In this document: positions 23,798 to 35,700 of the stretch, piece by piece
Numbering within the stretch: the stretch's first letter is position 1
Layout of the letters: each line of letters opens with the position of its first letter
Assembly (NCBI GenBank): GCA_013115145.1
Contig: JAAPAO010000091.1
Location: forward strand, 1 to 64,000
Source: Perkinsus chesapeaki
Taxonomy: Eukaryota; Perkinsozoa; Perkinsida; Perkinsidae
Reading direction: 5' to 3'
Length of the DNA stretch: 64,000 bases
Made by a program: the position numbers and the translations under genes
The notes under the pieces: model-generated
Databases searched by the model: none
Told to the model about the DNA's origin: nothing
Seen by the model: the letters and a program-made list of their open reading frames with translations, nothing else

Positions 23798-24757
23798 TCA
23801 TAGCCTCACCACCGTTGGATCCATGATGGTGGAGCCCGTGCTGCAAGTGACCGCCATGACATGCACGTCCTGCGCCCTTCGAGGGTTCAAATTGAGTCGC
23901 GGTACATACTCTGGCCGCTTTAGGTCAGCGGATGCCGTTACTTTATCAGGAAACAGAGGAGGCGTTGTAATCGGTGAGCCCGCTTCCGCTGTGGTGTCGG
24001 CCACCCGGGGCAAATCAGCCTGACAAAAGCGATCTCTTATTCGGTGCGAATGAGACCCATGCCCACTGACGCTGAAGAGAATTGTTCGATACGATGTACA
24101 AGAACATTACGGAGCAATAGACTGCCTAATAGCTGCGGGTTCCTCCTTACCGGAGCGATGTCATCAAGCGAGACCTCCTCTAGCTCATTTGGCAGCGGCC
24201 TTGGTTCAAGCCTGGAAGCACTGACAGATTCACCAGTGTTGATCTTATGCATGCTGTCCCTATCAGGTTGCATGCCGGCAGAGGAACGCCCATGCGGTCG
24301 GCTAAGCGCGGCTTGTCTTCCAGCAGGTGTAGACTTCTCCTCCTTTAGCTTTTGGATATATCCATCATAGGCCCTCTTAACCTTGGCCAGCAACTTACCG
24401 AAAGATACGTCTTGGATGATAATAGCATCCCACAGATCGGAGTACACTTCAAGCTTCGCTTCGTTGATACCTGATAGAGAGCTGTTGGCCACCGTGCGCC
24501 TCTGGTTTACTTCCTTTAGTCTGGTCACCCTGCCCCCCAGATCTCCGAAGATTCTCTCGGCTACCGAGGACCTGTTGTGGTCTCGCCGGCCCGCTAGACC
24601 GGCGAGGCGCCCCTAAATTGGACAGGCTCTGGCTCCGCGGTCTCAGGGACGGAGTATGGGCGCTTTTTGGCCTAGTTGAGGGAGGTGGTCCGCGGTGCCA
24701 CGTAGCGCGAGGCACCTTCTGAGCTCCTGTGGCCGTGGGCCACCAGCGACGGTGCAC
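23798..24757 (-). CDS. Possible TSNAXIP1-N-like protein with Ser/Arg-rich N-terminus
   Basis: The minus strand reads a Ser/Arg/Pro-rich segment (about 24750-24600, with RPRSQSLSNLG). After a frame change, best explained by a short intron, it reads VAERIFGDLGGRVTRLKEVN then EVYSDLWDAIIIQDVSFGK and LLAKVKRAYDGYIQKLKEE (about 24570-24340). The 'LWD.II..D..FG.LL.K.K.AYD.YI' pattern resembles my memory of the N-terminal region of translin-associated factor X-interacting protein 1 (TSNAXIP1), a ciliary or sperm-linked family. That match is weak and untested. A Ser/Glu-rich linker follows, then after a TTTTGTCAG acceptor a segment with RPEYVPRLNLNPRRAQDVH. The start is not resolved. The gene is divergent from the adaptor gene at 25192. 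Confidence 0.35.
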
Positions 24758-25092
24758 ACGGCCGACCTGGGGCGCTGACGGTGAGATGCGCCACTGCTGC
24801 TGTGGGTAGCGGATGAAGGACGGGCATCTAAGATTCGACGCTGACTGGGAGTGGTATATCTTAATAATTGCTAACCTGATCGTGGTCCGTTGAAACTTCC
24901 TGATTGAGTATAGCGCCTACCTACATTGGAAGATATCATAGCTTGAACTGAAAGATACGTTTGGGGTTATCCAGCGAAGATAGAGGGAGATCTCACGACG
25001 AGACTCTGTGGATTTTACTGGAAGTGGAATCGCTCGATCTTGGTACTATTTCAGGCGAGCGAGAGTAAATTATGCGCTGTATGAAAAATTGA

Positions 25093-25105
25093 GCGGAGCG
25101 AAGCG
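25093..25105 (+). repeat. Dispersed 13-mer GCGGAGCGAAGCG, copy 2
   Basis: Exact copy, 87 bp before the ATG of the adaptor gene and inside the gap between two divergent genes. An inverted repeat (TTTACCGGCGGC ... GCCGCCGGC) follows at about 25122-25156. Confidence 0.55.
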
Positions 25106-25191
25106 ACTCTTCCAGCGAGCCTTTACCGGCGGCAGTGCGGCAATTTGCCGCCGGCAAACAGTAATGCCTTTGAAGCCCTTGTTGTTTTTTA

Positions 25192-28100
25192 ATGTCGGCT
25201 ACCGCAGTTTCCGGTGGATCGGCCTCACGCGGGCAGCCAGCAGCAGTAGTGGTCAGCGAACAGGAGCGTCATAATGCTGAGGACCTGGCCTTTGATTTAA
25301 GGCAGATGGTTCGGAATGGTCATATAGATGAACCACAATGCAGAGATCTAAAAGAGCAGTGCGAACTTGAGTTTAGGTAGGTGCGTGCTAATCAACCTCC
25401 TAAGAATCTTAGAGATCCCTTTTAGTCGTTGGGAATCTTTAGCTCAACAGGCCGCCAACAGGGAGGACTTTGTAGAGTTTGAGCGCCTAACGGAGGTAGG
25501 ATCTTCTACCCCTTTTCCGTTTCCAGTAACTCCTCCAGATTGCCCATAAACTCGGAGATGCTCTACGAGTTTACGATGAGGCTAGTAGAGGCGACAGCCG
25601 ACCAACCACAGTCGACAGGTCTGCCAGCTTTGGTGGCCAATCAGCTCGCTCTCTTGCTGCTCCTGGTAAGTGACATGGTCCGTAGGGGAGAATTGACTGT
25701 TGGTCAGTTACTCAACGAGGCGTTAGTATAAGCGACTCGCGACCGCCTGCTGCTGCGGATGATGACATGCCTCCGCCGCCGTCACTAAGTGCGGAGAAGA
25801 AATCTCGAAAGAAGAAGAAGAAGCATCAAAGAAGGCGCAGCACTGGATCGTTCGACGACTTTGATCAACCTGCCTCGGGGGGTGATGGCGGAGCTGGTAA
25901 TATCAACACTGATACATGACCACACCCTCTGCCGTTGTCCTTAGGGCCACAGTCTACAGCTGCGCCTGTCGGGGAGCCTAGCTTCCCAGCCTTTGAAGGG
26001 GCTGATGCTTGGGGTTCGGTGTTCCCTGATCCCGCCCCACCCGCAGCTGGTCCGGTCTCTGTAGCTGGAGGAGCTGACGCTGTTCCACCAGTACTAGCGG
26101 TTCTCTGGCGTGCTACCATTGATTCGGTCGTTTTAGGGAAGTGGAGCTGGAGTTGGGCCAGTACCGGAGCCAGTGGACACTGAGGCTGTTGAGAAGGCCA
26201 AGGCATTGGAGGAGGAGAATGCAGATCTTAACGAGCGGATAGAGACACTAAGTCGACAAGTGTCAGTGGCTCAGAGTAATAGAGGGCGGTGGTGGCAACA
26301 GGAGCAGCCATAGAGGGTGATGACAGGTGGTATGGCGATGCTGCAAGAGCAGTTAACAGCAGCTCAGAAGACTATAAATAGACAGGAAAATGAGCACGCA
26401 CAGCTGGTCGATAGGTTGGGGAAAAGCGTTCAGATTATTACCAAGCTGAGGCCGATGCAGGGCAAGGCTGAGGTACTGAGGGTTGGTGGTGACTTATGTT
26501 GGTAGATAGCTGTGGTGGTAGGTACTGGAGGAAAGGCTGAAGAAGGCTAATGAGGATGTAGCCACACAGAAGGAGCAGCTGGAGGCCAAGGACAAAGTGA
26601 TCAAAGGCTTGGAGGCACAGCTGGAATCTAAGAGTAAGATGTGGGCATAGGAGAGGGGGCATTGATGGTGGTGGTGGTAGGCAAGCTGTTGACGGAGACT
26701 AGGCAGAAGCTGTTCAGCGAAAGGGATAGGGTTATGGCGATGAACCAGGAAATTGCTAACTTGAGGGTAGCTAACGATGAGGTAGGAGCTGGGGCTGGAG
26801 TTGGGGAAGGGAAGGGCTTTAATGCAGGTGCAGCAGGAAGCTGATCAACTGGCTAGTAGAGCGGGGATGAGGGAGAAACAGCTGCAGCGGATGCGATATA
26901 TAGTGGACGCCTCGGGGCTAGTGGCAGATGGTGAGGCGGCAAAGAGATCTGGAAGGGAAAGTATTGGTGGTCAGATGGTGGCTGTAGTGTGATGCCATCA
27001 ACGAGTATGCTGTCTCAAGTAGCTGGTACAGCACCGGACCTTAGGACCAGTACTGGCATGACCATGAGGAACATACCCTACAGTCAGGCATCGCTGAACC
27101 AGAGGCAGCAAATGGTAGTAGCGTCGTAGATGGGTCGGACGAGGGGTCTGGGGCGATTGGTGGCGTGTCAGTTGGCTGGTGGCGGCACTCAGTACAGTAT
27201 TCCTAACACAACAGCGAATGGTGTGTCACCACCGAGTGGGGGTGACAGCCTGAGCCGGATACAGTCCCAGGCCACGGTGGCTGATATGAAGGGCCCGTTG
27301 TTCTTCAGGCCTACGAACGATATGGACTGGGGAAGTAGAAGAGAGGGTTTTGTGGCGCGTGACTTTATATTAATGGTGTGGTTTCAGGGACGGAAGTACA
27401 TGCCTTAGCGCAGCCCATCAGTGACCAATACAGGCATATGTTGACGTGTGGCAGCGGGGAGTACTCAGGTGCGTCACTTGGCCGCCGTCGCCCAGTAGCC
27501 TTGGTGAGCTCTCTTGTTAGGGACCATCTTTGAGGACACAGCGGTTAGTGTGAGAATGCATTGCTCTGTAGAGGGACTTGGTATAGACCTCAAGTTCGAC
27601 TTGGTTAATAAAGGCGCCTCACCGTTGGTAAGGTTGGAGCTGCGGGTGGTAGTGGGGTTAGATGGAGTGATGGCAGGTACAGGCCAATCTGATAGCGGAG
27701 CCGAGGAAGGTGACCGCCTTTGATTTCACCATAGAGCCTGTGCCGAGTACTGCAGGTTTTAGTACATGGTGTCATAGGCATGTTATTGTTATCAGGTAGA
27801 AGTCCAGTAATAATGGGCGGAGCGAAGCGCGAATTTACTGGCAGATTGGTGGTGAAGTCTCCATATGAGTTCCCCCCTGTCATGTGTATTAGCTATGTAA
27901 TATGGTTGTTGTTGTTGTGCTATTCCGTGTCCCCTTGATAAGCCTGGGTTAGGTCCTGTCTGATGGTACTCCAGTTAATAACTATATCCGTATACCCCTA
28001 CCGATACCAAAGGTGGCCAAGCCAGCTAATCCAAGTAGTATGGTTCTAGCGGCTGTGTTCCATGGAGCCTAGCAGCAAGAGCAGTGAGAGGTGCATCGCT

Positions 28101-28610
28101 CCGCTTGTGCTTTGTAGGTTCGACGGTTTTCTTCGAGCACTGGCGGAGTGAGAAGTTCGGCCTGTGTGAGATTAGTTCGCGGATAAGCCTTAGGAATGAG
28201 TATACGCAAGCGGGAGGTTTGGCGGTAGTATTCTGTAATTTTCGGGCGCAGTGACTTTTATTCGCAGGCCGTCGCTAATGCAGTCGAATTTGGCGGTAAC
28301 TTCGCCCGACTAGCTGGCCTCGATTCAACAGCGAGATCGGTTGTTGTTGTCGGAGTGGTAGGTTGCTGTTCGACCTCACTCACAACTTGCACGCTTTGAC
28401 CTCAGATACCATTCGATACTCCTGCTGAAGTGATGGCTAGAATAGAGCAGAGTGCCCGGCATCCTGGGGAGGCCAGAGTTGAAGTGAGGACACCCAATGT
28501 GGTAAGTGCCTTAATGGAATAGTAGTAGGCGCGGAAACCCCCTCGATCAGGTGCTAAGCCGAGCCGTTCGCAATGCCATCGGTGAGGTGCTCTCAAGCTG
28601 GATGGCATAG
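25192..28610 (+). CDS. GAT-like / coiled-coil / alpha-adaptin appendage adaptor protein
   Basis: A probable clathrin-coat accessory or adaptor protein. Exons 1-3 read AEDLAFDLRQMVRNG, then DLKEQCELEF, LAQQAANREDFVEFERLTE and LYEFTMRLVEA, a three-helix pattern like a GAT domain. Next come a Lys-rich stretch (KKSRKKKKKHQRRR, about 25800-25840) and FPAFEGADAWGSVFPDP, which looks like a coat-binding linker. A coiled coil in several exons follows (about 26190-26900, with KALEEENADLNERIETL). The C-terminal part reads FEDTAVSVRMHCSVEG, IDLKFDLVNKGASPL and VTAFDFTIEPVP (gamma/alpha-ear beta sandwich), then VFFEHWRSEKFG (about 28125-28160), RVEVRTPNVVLSRAV and IGEVLSSWMA, then TAG at 28608. The last blocks follow the alpha-adaptin platform order (FFxRWk ... 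lRt ... vs..). No adaptin trunk is present. Inner splice sites are only partly solved. Confidence 0.55.
27817..27829 (+). repeat. Dispersed 13-mer GCGGAGCGAAGCG, copy 3
   Basis: Exact copy inside the adaptor gene, in a stretch that can be read as coding (MGGAKRE), so chance or a past insertion are both possible. Confidence 0.5.
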
Positions 28611-28828
28611 GCCGCCGTGTGGCTATTTTTACCAGACTCACTTGACTATTATCATTTACAATGTAACAGTACCACGGTAACAACAAGAAGATAATCAGCA
28701 GCAGCTGCAGCTGCAGCAGTGATGCCTACCATAATAGACTTACCATTCACTTTCCACCATACATTAGCCTTTGCCTTCGACTACATGCATCACGCATGCT
28801 CCTTTTGGTAGAGTATCATTTTACCGTA

Positions 28829-29614
28829 ATGTCGGATGGAAGTCAAGGAAACACTACAGAGGGAACGGAGTTGAAGACAGTGTCGATGGCCGCTGAGCCA
28901 TCTACAGGGACACCAGGCACCCCCAGTGGCTTGGACAGTGGACCCATGGACGGTGTAAGGGAGCCTAGAAACAAGCTCGAGGAGATCAAGATGTACATCA
29001 CCCCCATTATCGCTCGATACGGGCATTTGGTACGACTCTGCGGCCGGAGGGTACGGCTGGATGGATTGGTGGCAGGTCCGACTGGTCCGTCCTTGGCGCG
29101 AGTTTGTACAGTTCAGCAAGCCTACTAAGGAGGGTGAGGTTCAGAAGAGGATAACAGGCAATATACAGTACTTCCAAGCTAACTACGCCATCTGTATGTT
29201 GCTCATTCTCTCTCTTGGTAAATCACCTTGGTCATTCAACTTTCTCAATCGTGCGTTTAGGTATCCTCACGACACCGTCGTGTCTGGTGCTTATGTTGGT
29301 GCTAGCAGGAGTGTGGTTCGTTTTTCTGGGTAAAAACGAGGACCCAAACTGGAAGCCTAAGATTAACGGTATGGAGCTGTCCAAGACCCAGCGAACCTTC
29401 GGGCTCCTGGCTATCACGATGCTACTGGTAGGGTTGTTGCCAGTATGTCCTCTTCATGTCTGTTGTCTCGGCTCAGGTGCTCATTTTTGCCGGTGGTTTA
29501 ATAATGTCAGTGCTGGGCATATCAGCTGGTCTCACTATACTTCACGCTGCATTCAACTCCGGTACCCAGTTCGAGGCCTTGGACGAAGCTGAGCAGGCAT
29601 TGGACCAGATATAA
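28829..29614 (+). CDS. PRA1 family protein (prenylated Rab acceptor)
   Basis: PRA1 proteins sit in Golgi and ER membranes and act on prenylated Rab GTPases in vesicle traffic. Four exons fit exactly: 28829-29029, 29076-29217, 29261-29427 and 29477-29614 (TAA). The introns are 46, 43 and 49 nt, all GT-AG, and give 215 residues. The family signature RPWREFVQFSKPT sits at residues 71-83, followed by GNIQYFQANYAICMLLILSL, then hydrophobic pairs with LVLMLVLAGVWFVFLG, a short loop NGMELSKTQRTFGLL, and LIFAGGLIMSVLGISAGL with HAAFNSG near the C-terminus. That is the usual PRA1 layout with four half-membrane spans. The start at 28829 (MSDGSQG) is chosen over an upstream in-frame ATG at 28796 because the PRA1 core is preceded by a polar N-terminus. 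The stop is 89 bp before the dynein start on the same strand. Confidence 0.88.
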
Positions 29615-29703
29615 GTCCACCACCACCACTGCTGCTGCTGTAGCGGCCCATCGCCCGCCTTTTTGTTACCCTCTCTTTTTTGGCTTTGGTTGTAAATTGT
29701 AAG

Positions 29704-32700
29704 ATGGACTGTAGCGTATTGTCCCCCATGCAATCTGACGAGCCTCCGAACGCTACGGAGGCGAAAGTTAGCGAATTCAAAGAAATAGGCGGACAACGAA
29801 CCTTTGTGACGAGGAAGCCGCGTAGGCAGCAGCTGGGTTAGGAAGATTTGAGAATCTCGGTGCTTCTCAGATACTTTACCGTTGCCAGCTTTGGACGGGG
29901 GACGGTCTCCTGAAGGTAAAGTGAGGGATGGAGTATGTGAAGTAGGATTATTGGTGTAGTTGGAAAGCCTAAAAGGAGACAGAGGACGATCCTGTCGGAG
30001 TTGTTGGGACCTAAGGACGCCAGGAAGGTCCGTTCCTATTTGGGAGGTAGGGGTTCGGTTGCATGCATGGCGGTGATTGTGACGGGGCACGCTTGTTCTA
30101 GGACCGACTCGAGAGCTGGACTGGGTACCACCGGCAGCTGTGGCTCAGGTAGGGTTGGCCATACAGGACAATACATAGGCATTCTCAGACCAATGGCCAG
30201 GAACTGCCGTCAATGCGTCCATCACAGCCCATTCGACGGCGAAGCAGCGGGCATGTCACCGTAGGGCAGAGTACACTGGGATTACCAGAGACACCTAGGA
30301 AGCAGACCATTCAGGTAGCCTAAGCCTTATAAAAAACCTTGTGGCAGCTTCCCTTTCAGCTGCGGCCTAAGGTCATTGATAGCTACGTTCATGCTAGTGG
30401 GACGAGACCACGCAAAGTGCTAGTGGAGAGGGTCAGACAGCGACATCTTTCGGAGGACTTGGTGGAGATCCTCAAGTCGAGGCATGGTATCTCATTTGAG
30501 AACGGCAATGTGGATGAAGGTGCATGGTTGCCGCTGGAGCTATTTGATAATACAGAGTATGACGAAAGGGCACCTGAGGAATGGATCGGGCTGGGGTATT
30601 TCGAGGCGCAGCGACAGAAGCAGCATTTTGCTGCCGAAGGCGAGGACACAAGCGGCCTTCCCAGCTTCCTTGGTCTGGAAGCCCTCGGGCTTTGCACGGA
30701 GGGGAAGGCTGGAAAGTGGCGGGAATGCTGCGTCAATATATATGATTCAACGACTGGCAAATTCGGAGTGACATTTCGTGGCGCGCAAGATTGCTGTGTA
30801 TGGCTTAGTAAACTGAGGGTCATGTTCATAGGAGCTGAGAGTCCATCAAAGCATGCTAGACGAATCGCTGATGCTGTAAATCTCCGGCGCATGGTTGAAG
30901 CTAAGATACGCTACACGGTTTGTCTGGATTGCATGCCTAGAGATAAGCAGCAGGGCCTTGGCGGGGACCAAGTGGGGAGAATTTTACGGCGCGTGACGGG
31001 AAAGGGGAGAAGACGGAGTAGTGCGGATGAAGAAAGGCTGAATAGGATAGTCGATAACGTTAATAATGATGTGGCGAAGGCTGTTAATAGGATGACCATG
31101 CAGTTGGTCTTGGCTGATTCAATGACAGTTAAAGACGACGCCGAGGACCAAAGTGCGGCGGTGATAGCGTTGAAGCACCTTATTGACAGGCTTGGCGTGA
31201 CTTTGCCACGGATGAAGAGGAGGCTTAGGCTCGACGGTTTCGGCGGTACTTGGAGCCGTCCAGCGCCGGAGTCGGGGCTTGCTGCAGGGATCGAACCTGG
31301 GTGCTTTGATAGAGCCTTTGGCAAGTTCACATTCGAGACCATTTACACTCAACGAGCTGTCATTCGAACTGTGGTGGGAGTGAGGCGACTTTGCTTAGAG
31401 CTGCTCAAATCCCATCCAACGGTTCAACTGCTCCCCATCAACTTGCCCCATAAGCCGTGCAAGATTGAGGCATTCAAGCAGTGGCAAAAGGAGGCTATAG
31501 ACAAGACGGCTGCCCGGGTGGCCGAGGACTTCACTGCTAGAATTGTCAAAATGATAAGGGGGAACTTCGAGGGCATCGGGAAGGGTTGGTTTAATATTGA
31601 AGAGACTAATCTGGTGAGGCATTGACGGTGTGCTGCCAACTGGAATGTCACGGTTGTTTTTAGGAAGCATACAATTATGGGAAGTTGAAGAAGGTTATCA
31701 TGCTGGTTAGACTCATGCTACAGGATTGCCTCAGGGACTTAGCAATCAATACTGCTGAGCTATACGTTGAATATATGAAGCGACATGTGCCAGATGAGAT
31801 CAAGATAGAGGTGAGTGTTGGACATCTTAGGACAGAATTAGGACATTAGTCTTCTCCAACAGCAACATTGTGGTTTCGCAAGATTGTTGGTTTTTAAGAA
31901 ACTTTGAGTACTATATAAGGATTACCAGTTCACGACAGTCCGGGTAGACGTGTAATCATATTATAACATTATTGTTACCAATAACTGGATACTGAAGGGG
32001 AACGATAGAAATCTGAGGACGCCCACTAATGCCTATTGGTGCTCGTATCAAGAACAGGTTTACTCCCAAGTTTGATGAGGTTAGGCCGCTGCAGTGTATA
32101 CAGAATCATCTCGTCCTGTGTTGATCTCAGCTTGGGGGGGTGCTTGACAAGTAGTAGAGTGGTTGCTTCCTGTCAGAACCTTCGTACGGTAATTAATAAG
32201 TGGCCCGAGGGAAGCACTCAAGGGGGTCTAGGAGATAAGGCACCAGAGCCTCTCTTTGCTATAGAGATCAAACGAGTGGAAAAGAAAAAGGAAGAACGAC
32301 GGTCAAGTGCCGTGCATGCTACTAATAGGCTGCTAAGGAAGCGTAGCAGCGGCGAGGTCTCCAACAGGGCAGTCGCGTTGCACAACCGGCGATCGTCGGC
32401 CCAAGTAGCTGAGTACGAGTTCGTGTACGGCACGAATCCGGCCTTGTACGTCCAGACGGTCGCTGGTGAAACTATTCTGACGGCATTGAGGGCCATCAGT
32501 GACGTCCCGCACGTGGAGAATGCCACTGTGCCACAGCTGTTCAAAGCTGTAGTGTACAAACAGAAGCTGACGACTCCAAGCCTTGATGAAGAGTTCGTGG
32601 TGAAAGCGAAAGAGCAATTAGAGGAACAGTTGTCAAGCACTGTGCTCAAGGGTTTGGAGGAGTACATTGCGCTGCTGGCACCGTATAGGGAGTTCCTTCA

Positions 32701-35700
32701 AGTCGATCCGGCCAAGTTCGTTACTACGAAATTGGATGATGAGGAAACACCTGCGACTACCGAAGAGATCGAAGCTGATATATTTAGCCGATACGCACTG
32801 CACGATAAGGTTCTCGATGACATTCCGGACTGTGGGGTGCAGATAGGGTGGATAGAGGTCAGGCTTGGAGAGATAAGAAAGATACTTGCCGACAAGCACA
32901 TACAAATCGCCAAGCTTGAGATAGACCTGCTTCTAAGGAGATACAGATCAGCGTGCGAGTTTATAACGTCGGAGTGCCAAGGGATCACAACGGTCTTGAG
33001 GAAGACTGCGACGTCGGTGGAGCACCTGGCTGAGTTGAGGGACTATGCGCAAAGTCAGCTACCAAGCCTTATGGTTAAGCTCGATGGCGATATAGCGGCA
33101 GCGCTGAGAATCTATGAGGTGCTGGAGAAGTTGAAGATTAAGTTCACTCCCGATGATGCAAATCAGCGATGGCGGATCTTCCGGGCGCCGAAAGATATCG
33201 AGACGGCTCTGGGCCAGGCGCAGGACAGTTGGACATTGACGGAGAAGGGCTTCTCTAAGGAGATGGCCGAAGAGATGGAACTGTTCTTGGAGACTCTGAA
33301 TGATATAGAGGACACCATACTAACATTCTTCCGGTTCACCGATCTAAGCAAATGCAATGAGATCTTCGGCAATGCGCAGTCAGTCAGCGACAGGCTAAAG
33401 GACGCAAGCACGGCAGCCAAGGTGTTCAATCAACGTGAAGTCCTGTTGGGCAACGAGCCTACAGATTACAGTCGAGTGGGAGCCATGACCAAGGAATGGG
33501 AACCATACAGCACTTTCTGGAGGATAGCCCACGATTGGGTGAATGATGAGCCGAAGTGGCGGCATGGCAGGTTCGATAAGATCGATGCCAAGGACATGGA
33601 GAACAAGATTGGTACAGGCGGCAAGCAACTGCATAAAGTGCTGAGACAACTGGGAACGACACCAGAGAACGCTACACTCATTGAAGTTGCTACCGAGGTT
33701 AAACAGCAGCTCGAGGATTTCCAACCTTACGTTCCGATTGTAACGGCGCTGCGGAATCCTGGTATGAGGGAGAGGCATTGGCAAGCTGTAGGTCAGCTAC
33801 TGGCTGGGGAGGGCCAGGAGCCTCTCAAGGTCGGGCCTGACTTTGCCGAGGTGAAATCGGGTGGAACTAGTACCTTCACTTTGGACAGCCTCATTGGTCT
33901 GGGGATGCTCGACGTGGCCGAGAAGGTGGCTGAGGTGGGTGAGAGGAGTGCCAAGGAGTTCAGCATCGAGAATCAACTACGAGCGATGCAGAAGGCGTGG
34001 GAGACGGTGGAGTTCGACTGTAGAGAGACATACAGGAGCACTGGCACTTACATCCTCAAGGGCTCTGAGGAAGCATCTATGCTGCTGGATGAGCATATAG
34101 TCGTCACGCAGGCCATGCAGTTCTCTCTGTACAATAAGCCATTCAAGCAGGAGATAGATGAGTGGGCCGCGAAGCTGTTGTATGTGTCCGAGTGCTTAGA
34201 GGCCTGGCTGAAGGTGGGAGGGATGACGGTGTACTGTGCCGGCTGGATTGATGTTGCTGTTAGGTGCAAAGAGCGTGGATGTATCTCCAGCCTATCTTTG
34301 ATTCTCCTGATTTAATGGTACAGTTGCCGAATGAAGGAAAAAAGTTCAAGTCCGTTGACAACACTTGGCGGCAAGTGATGGGTCGAGTATCGAAGGACAA
34401 TAAAGTCATCCATGCATGTTCACAAGACGGCCTGCTGGATAAGTGGGTCCAAGCTATCAAGGACCTAGACTGGGTCCAGAAGGGTTTGGAGGACTACCTT
34501 GAGGTGAAGCGAGGTGAGCTTCCTGTGTTACTGCTCTCGGTTATTTCCAACGTTGTTGTTGTCAGCTGCATTCGCACGATTCTACTTTTTGTCCAACGAT
34601 GAGCTCCTGGAGATACTGTCCCAAACCAAGGACCCGACGAGAGTGCAGCCATTCCTCTGCAAAGTGTTTGAGAACATGTCCAGTTTAACGTTTAATGAGG
34701 ACCTAACTGTATCCAGCATGAGCAGTTTGGAAGGGGAGAATATACCATTCGTGGAGCTCCTGTCAACATCAGGCAAAAACGTGGAGCAATGGATGACCGA
34801 GGTAGACACCCGTAGCCTGTAGGGCGGCGGCGGCGGTTTGATGGTGTCGTGATGGCAGGTGGAAGAGGCTATGCGAGAGGCAGTCCGCGCAGCTTTATAC
34901 AATGCTGTATTGAAGTACGTTGAAGTACCTAGAACTGAATGGTGTGTTATCAACCCTGCACAGACGGTGTTGAATGGCAGTCAGGTAGGACCCATTGAGA
35001 ACGCTATTATCAGAGTATCGCGTTGTTGCTTGCGGCTCTTGGTGCCACTGGTGTCCTATAACGTCACTTGGTCTTTCTTATCTCACTTTTACTGTGATCA
35101 GATACATTGGACATCTGAGGTTGAAGCGCACATCAACGAGGGTACAGTAAGCTTGTACGCAGAGCAACTCCATCAGCAGCTTATGGACTTGGTGACCCTC
35201 ATCCGCGGTGGCATCAGCAAGCTGCAGCGCACTACTGTCGGTGCACTGGTGGTCATCGATGTTCATGCCAAAGATGTGGTAGAGAAGTTACATAATGAAA
35301 ACATAACCAATACCTCGGCGTTCGAGTGGATATCTCAATTGAGATATTACTGGAACAAGGATGATACTGGTCGAGAGAACTGCTGGGTTATGATGGTCCA
35401 AACAGACTTCCCTTACGGGTCGGTCGCCGACATTAATTCCGATGAGCAACTAAGAAGAAGTCTCTGTTAGATATGAGTACCTCGGCAACACCTTCCGGTT
35501 GGTCATCACGCCGCTTACTGATATGTGCTATATGACACTAATGGGTGCTCAGAGCCTCAACCTTGGTGGTGCCCCAGCCGGCCCAGCTGGTAGGACTGCT
35601 GGCTTGCACCTTGTCATACTGGCCATCTTAGGTACCGGTAAGACAGAGACCACCAAAGATCTTGCTAAGGCCCTCGCCAAGCAGTGCGTTGTATTTAACT

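Noticed and set aside
34811-34825. A GGC trinucleotide run
   Set aside because: It lies in a short dynein intron and is too short to mean more than local simple sequence.
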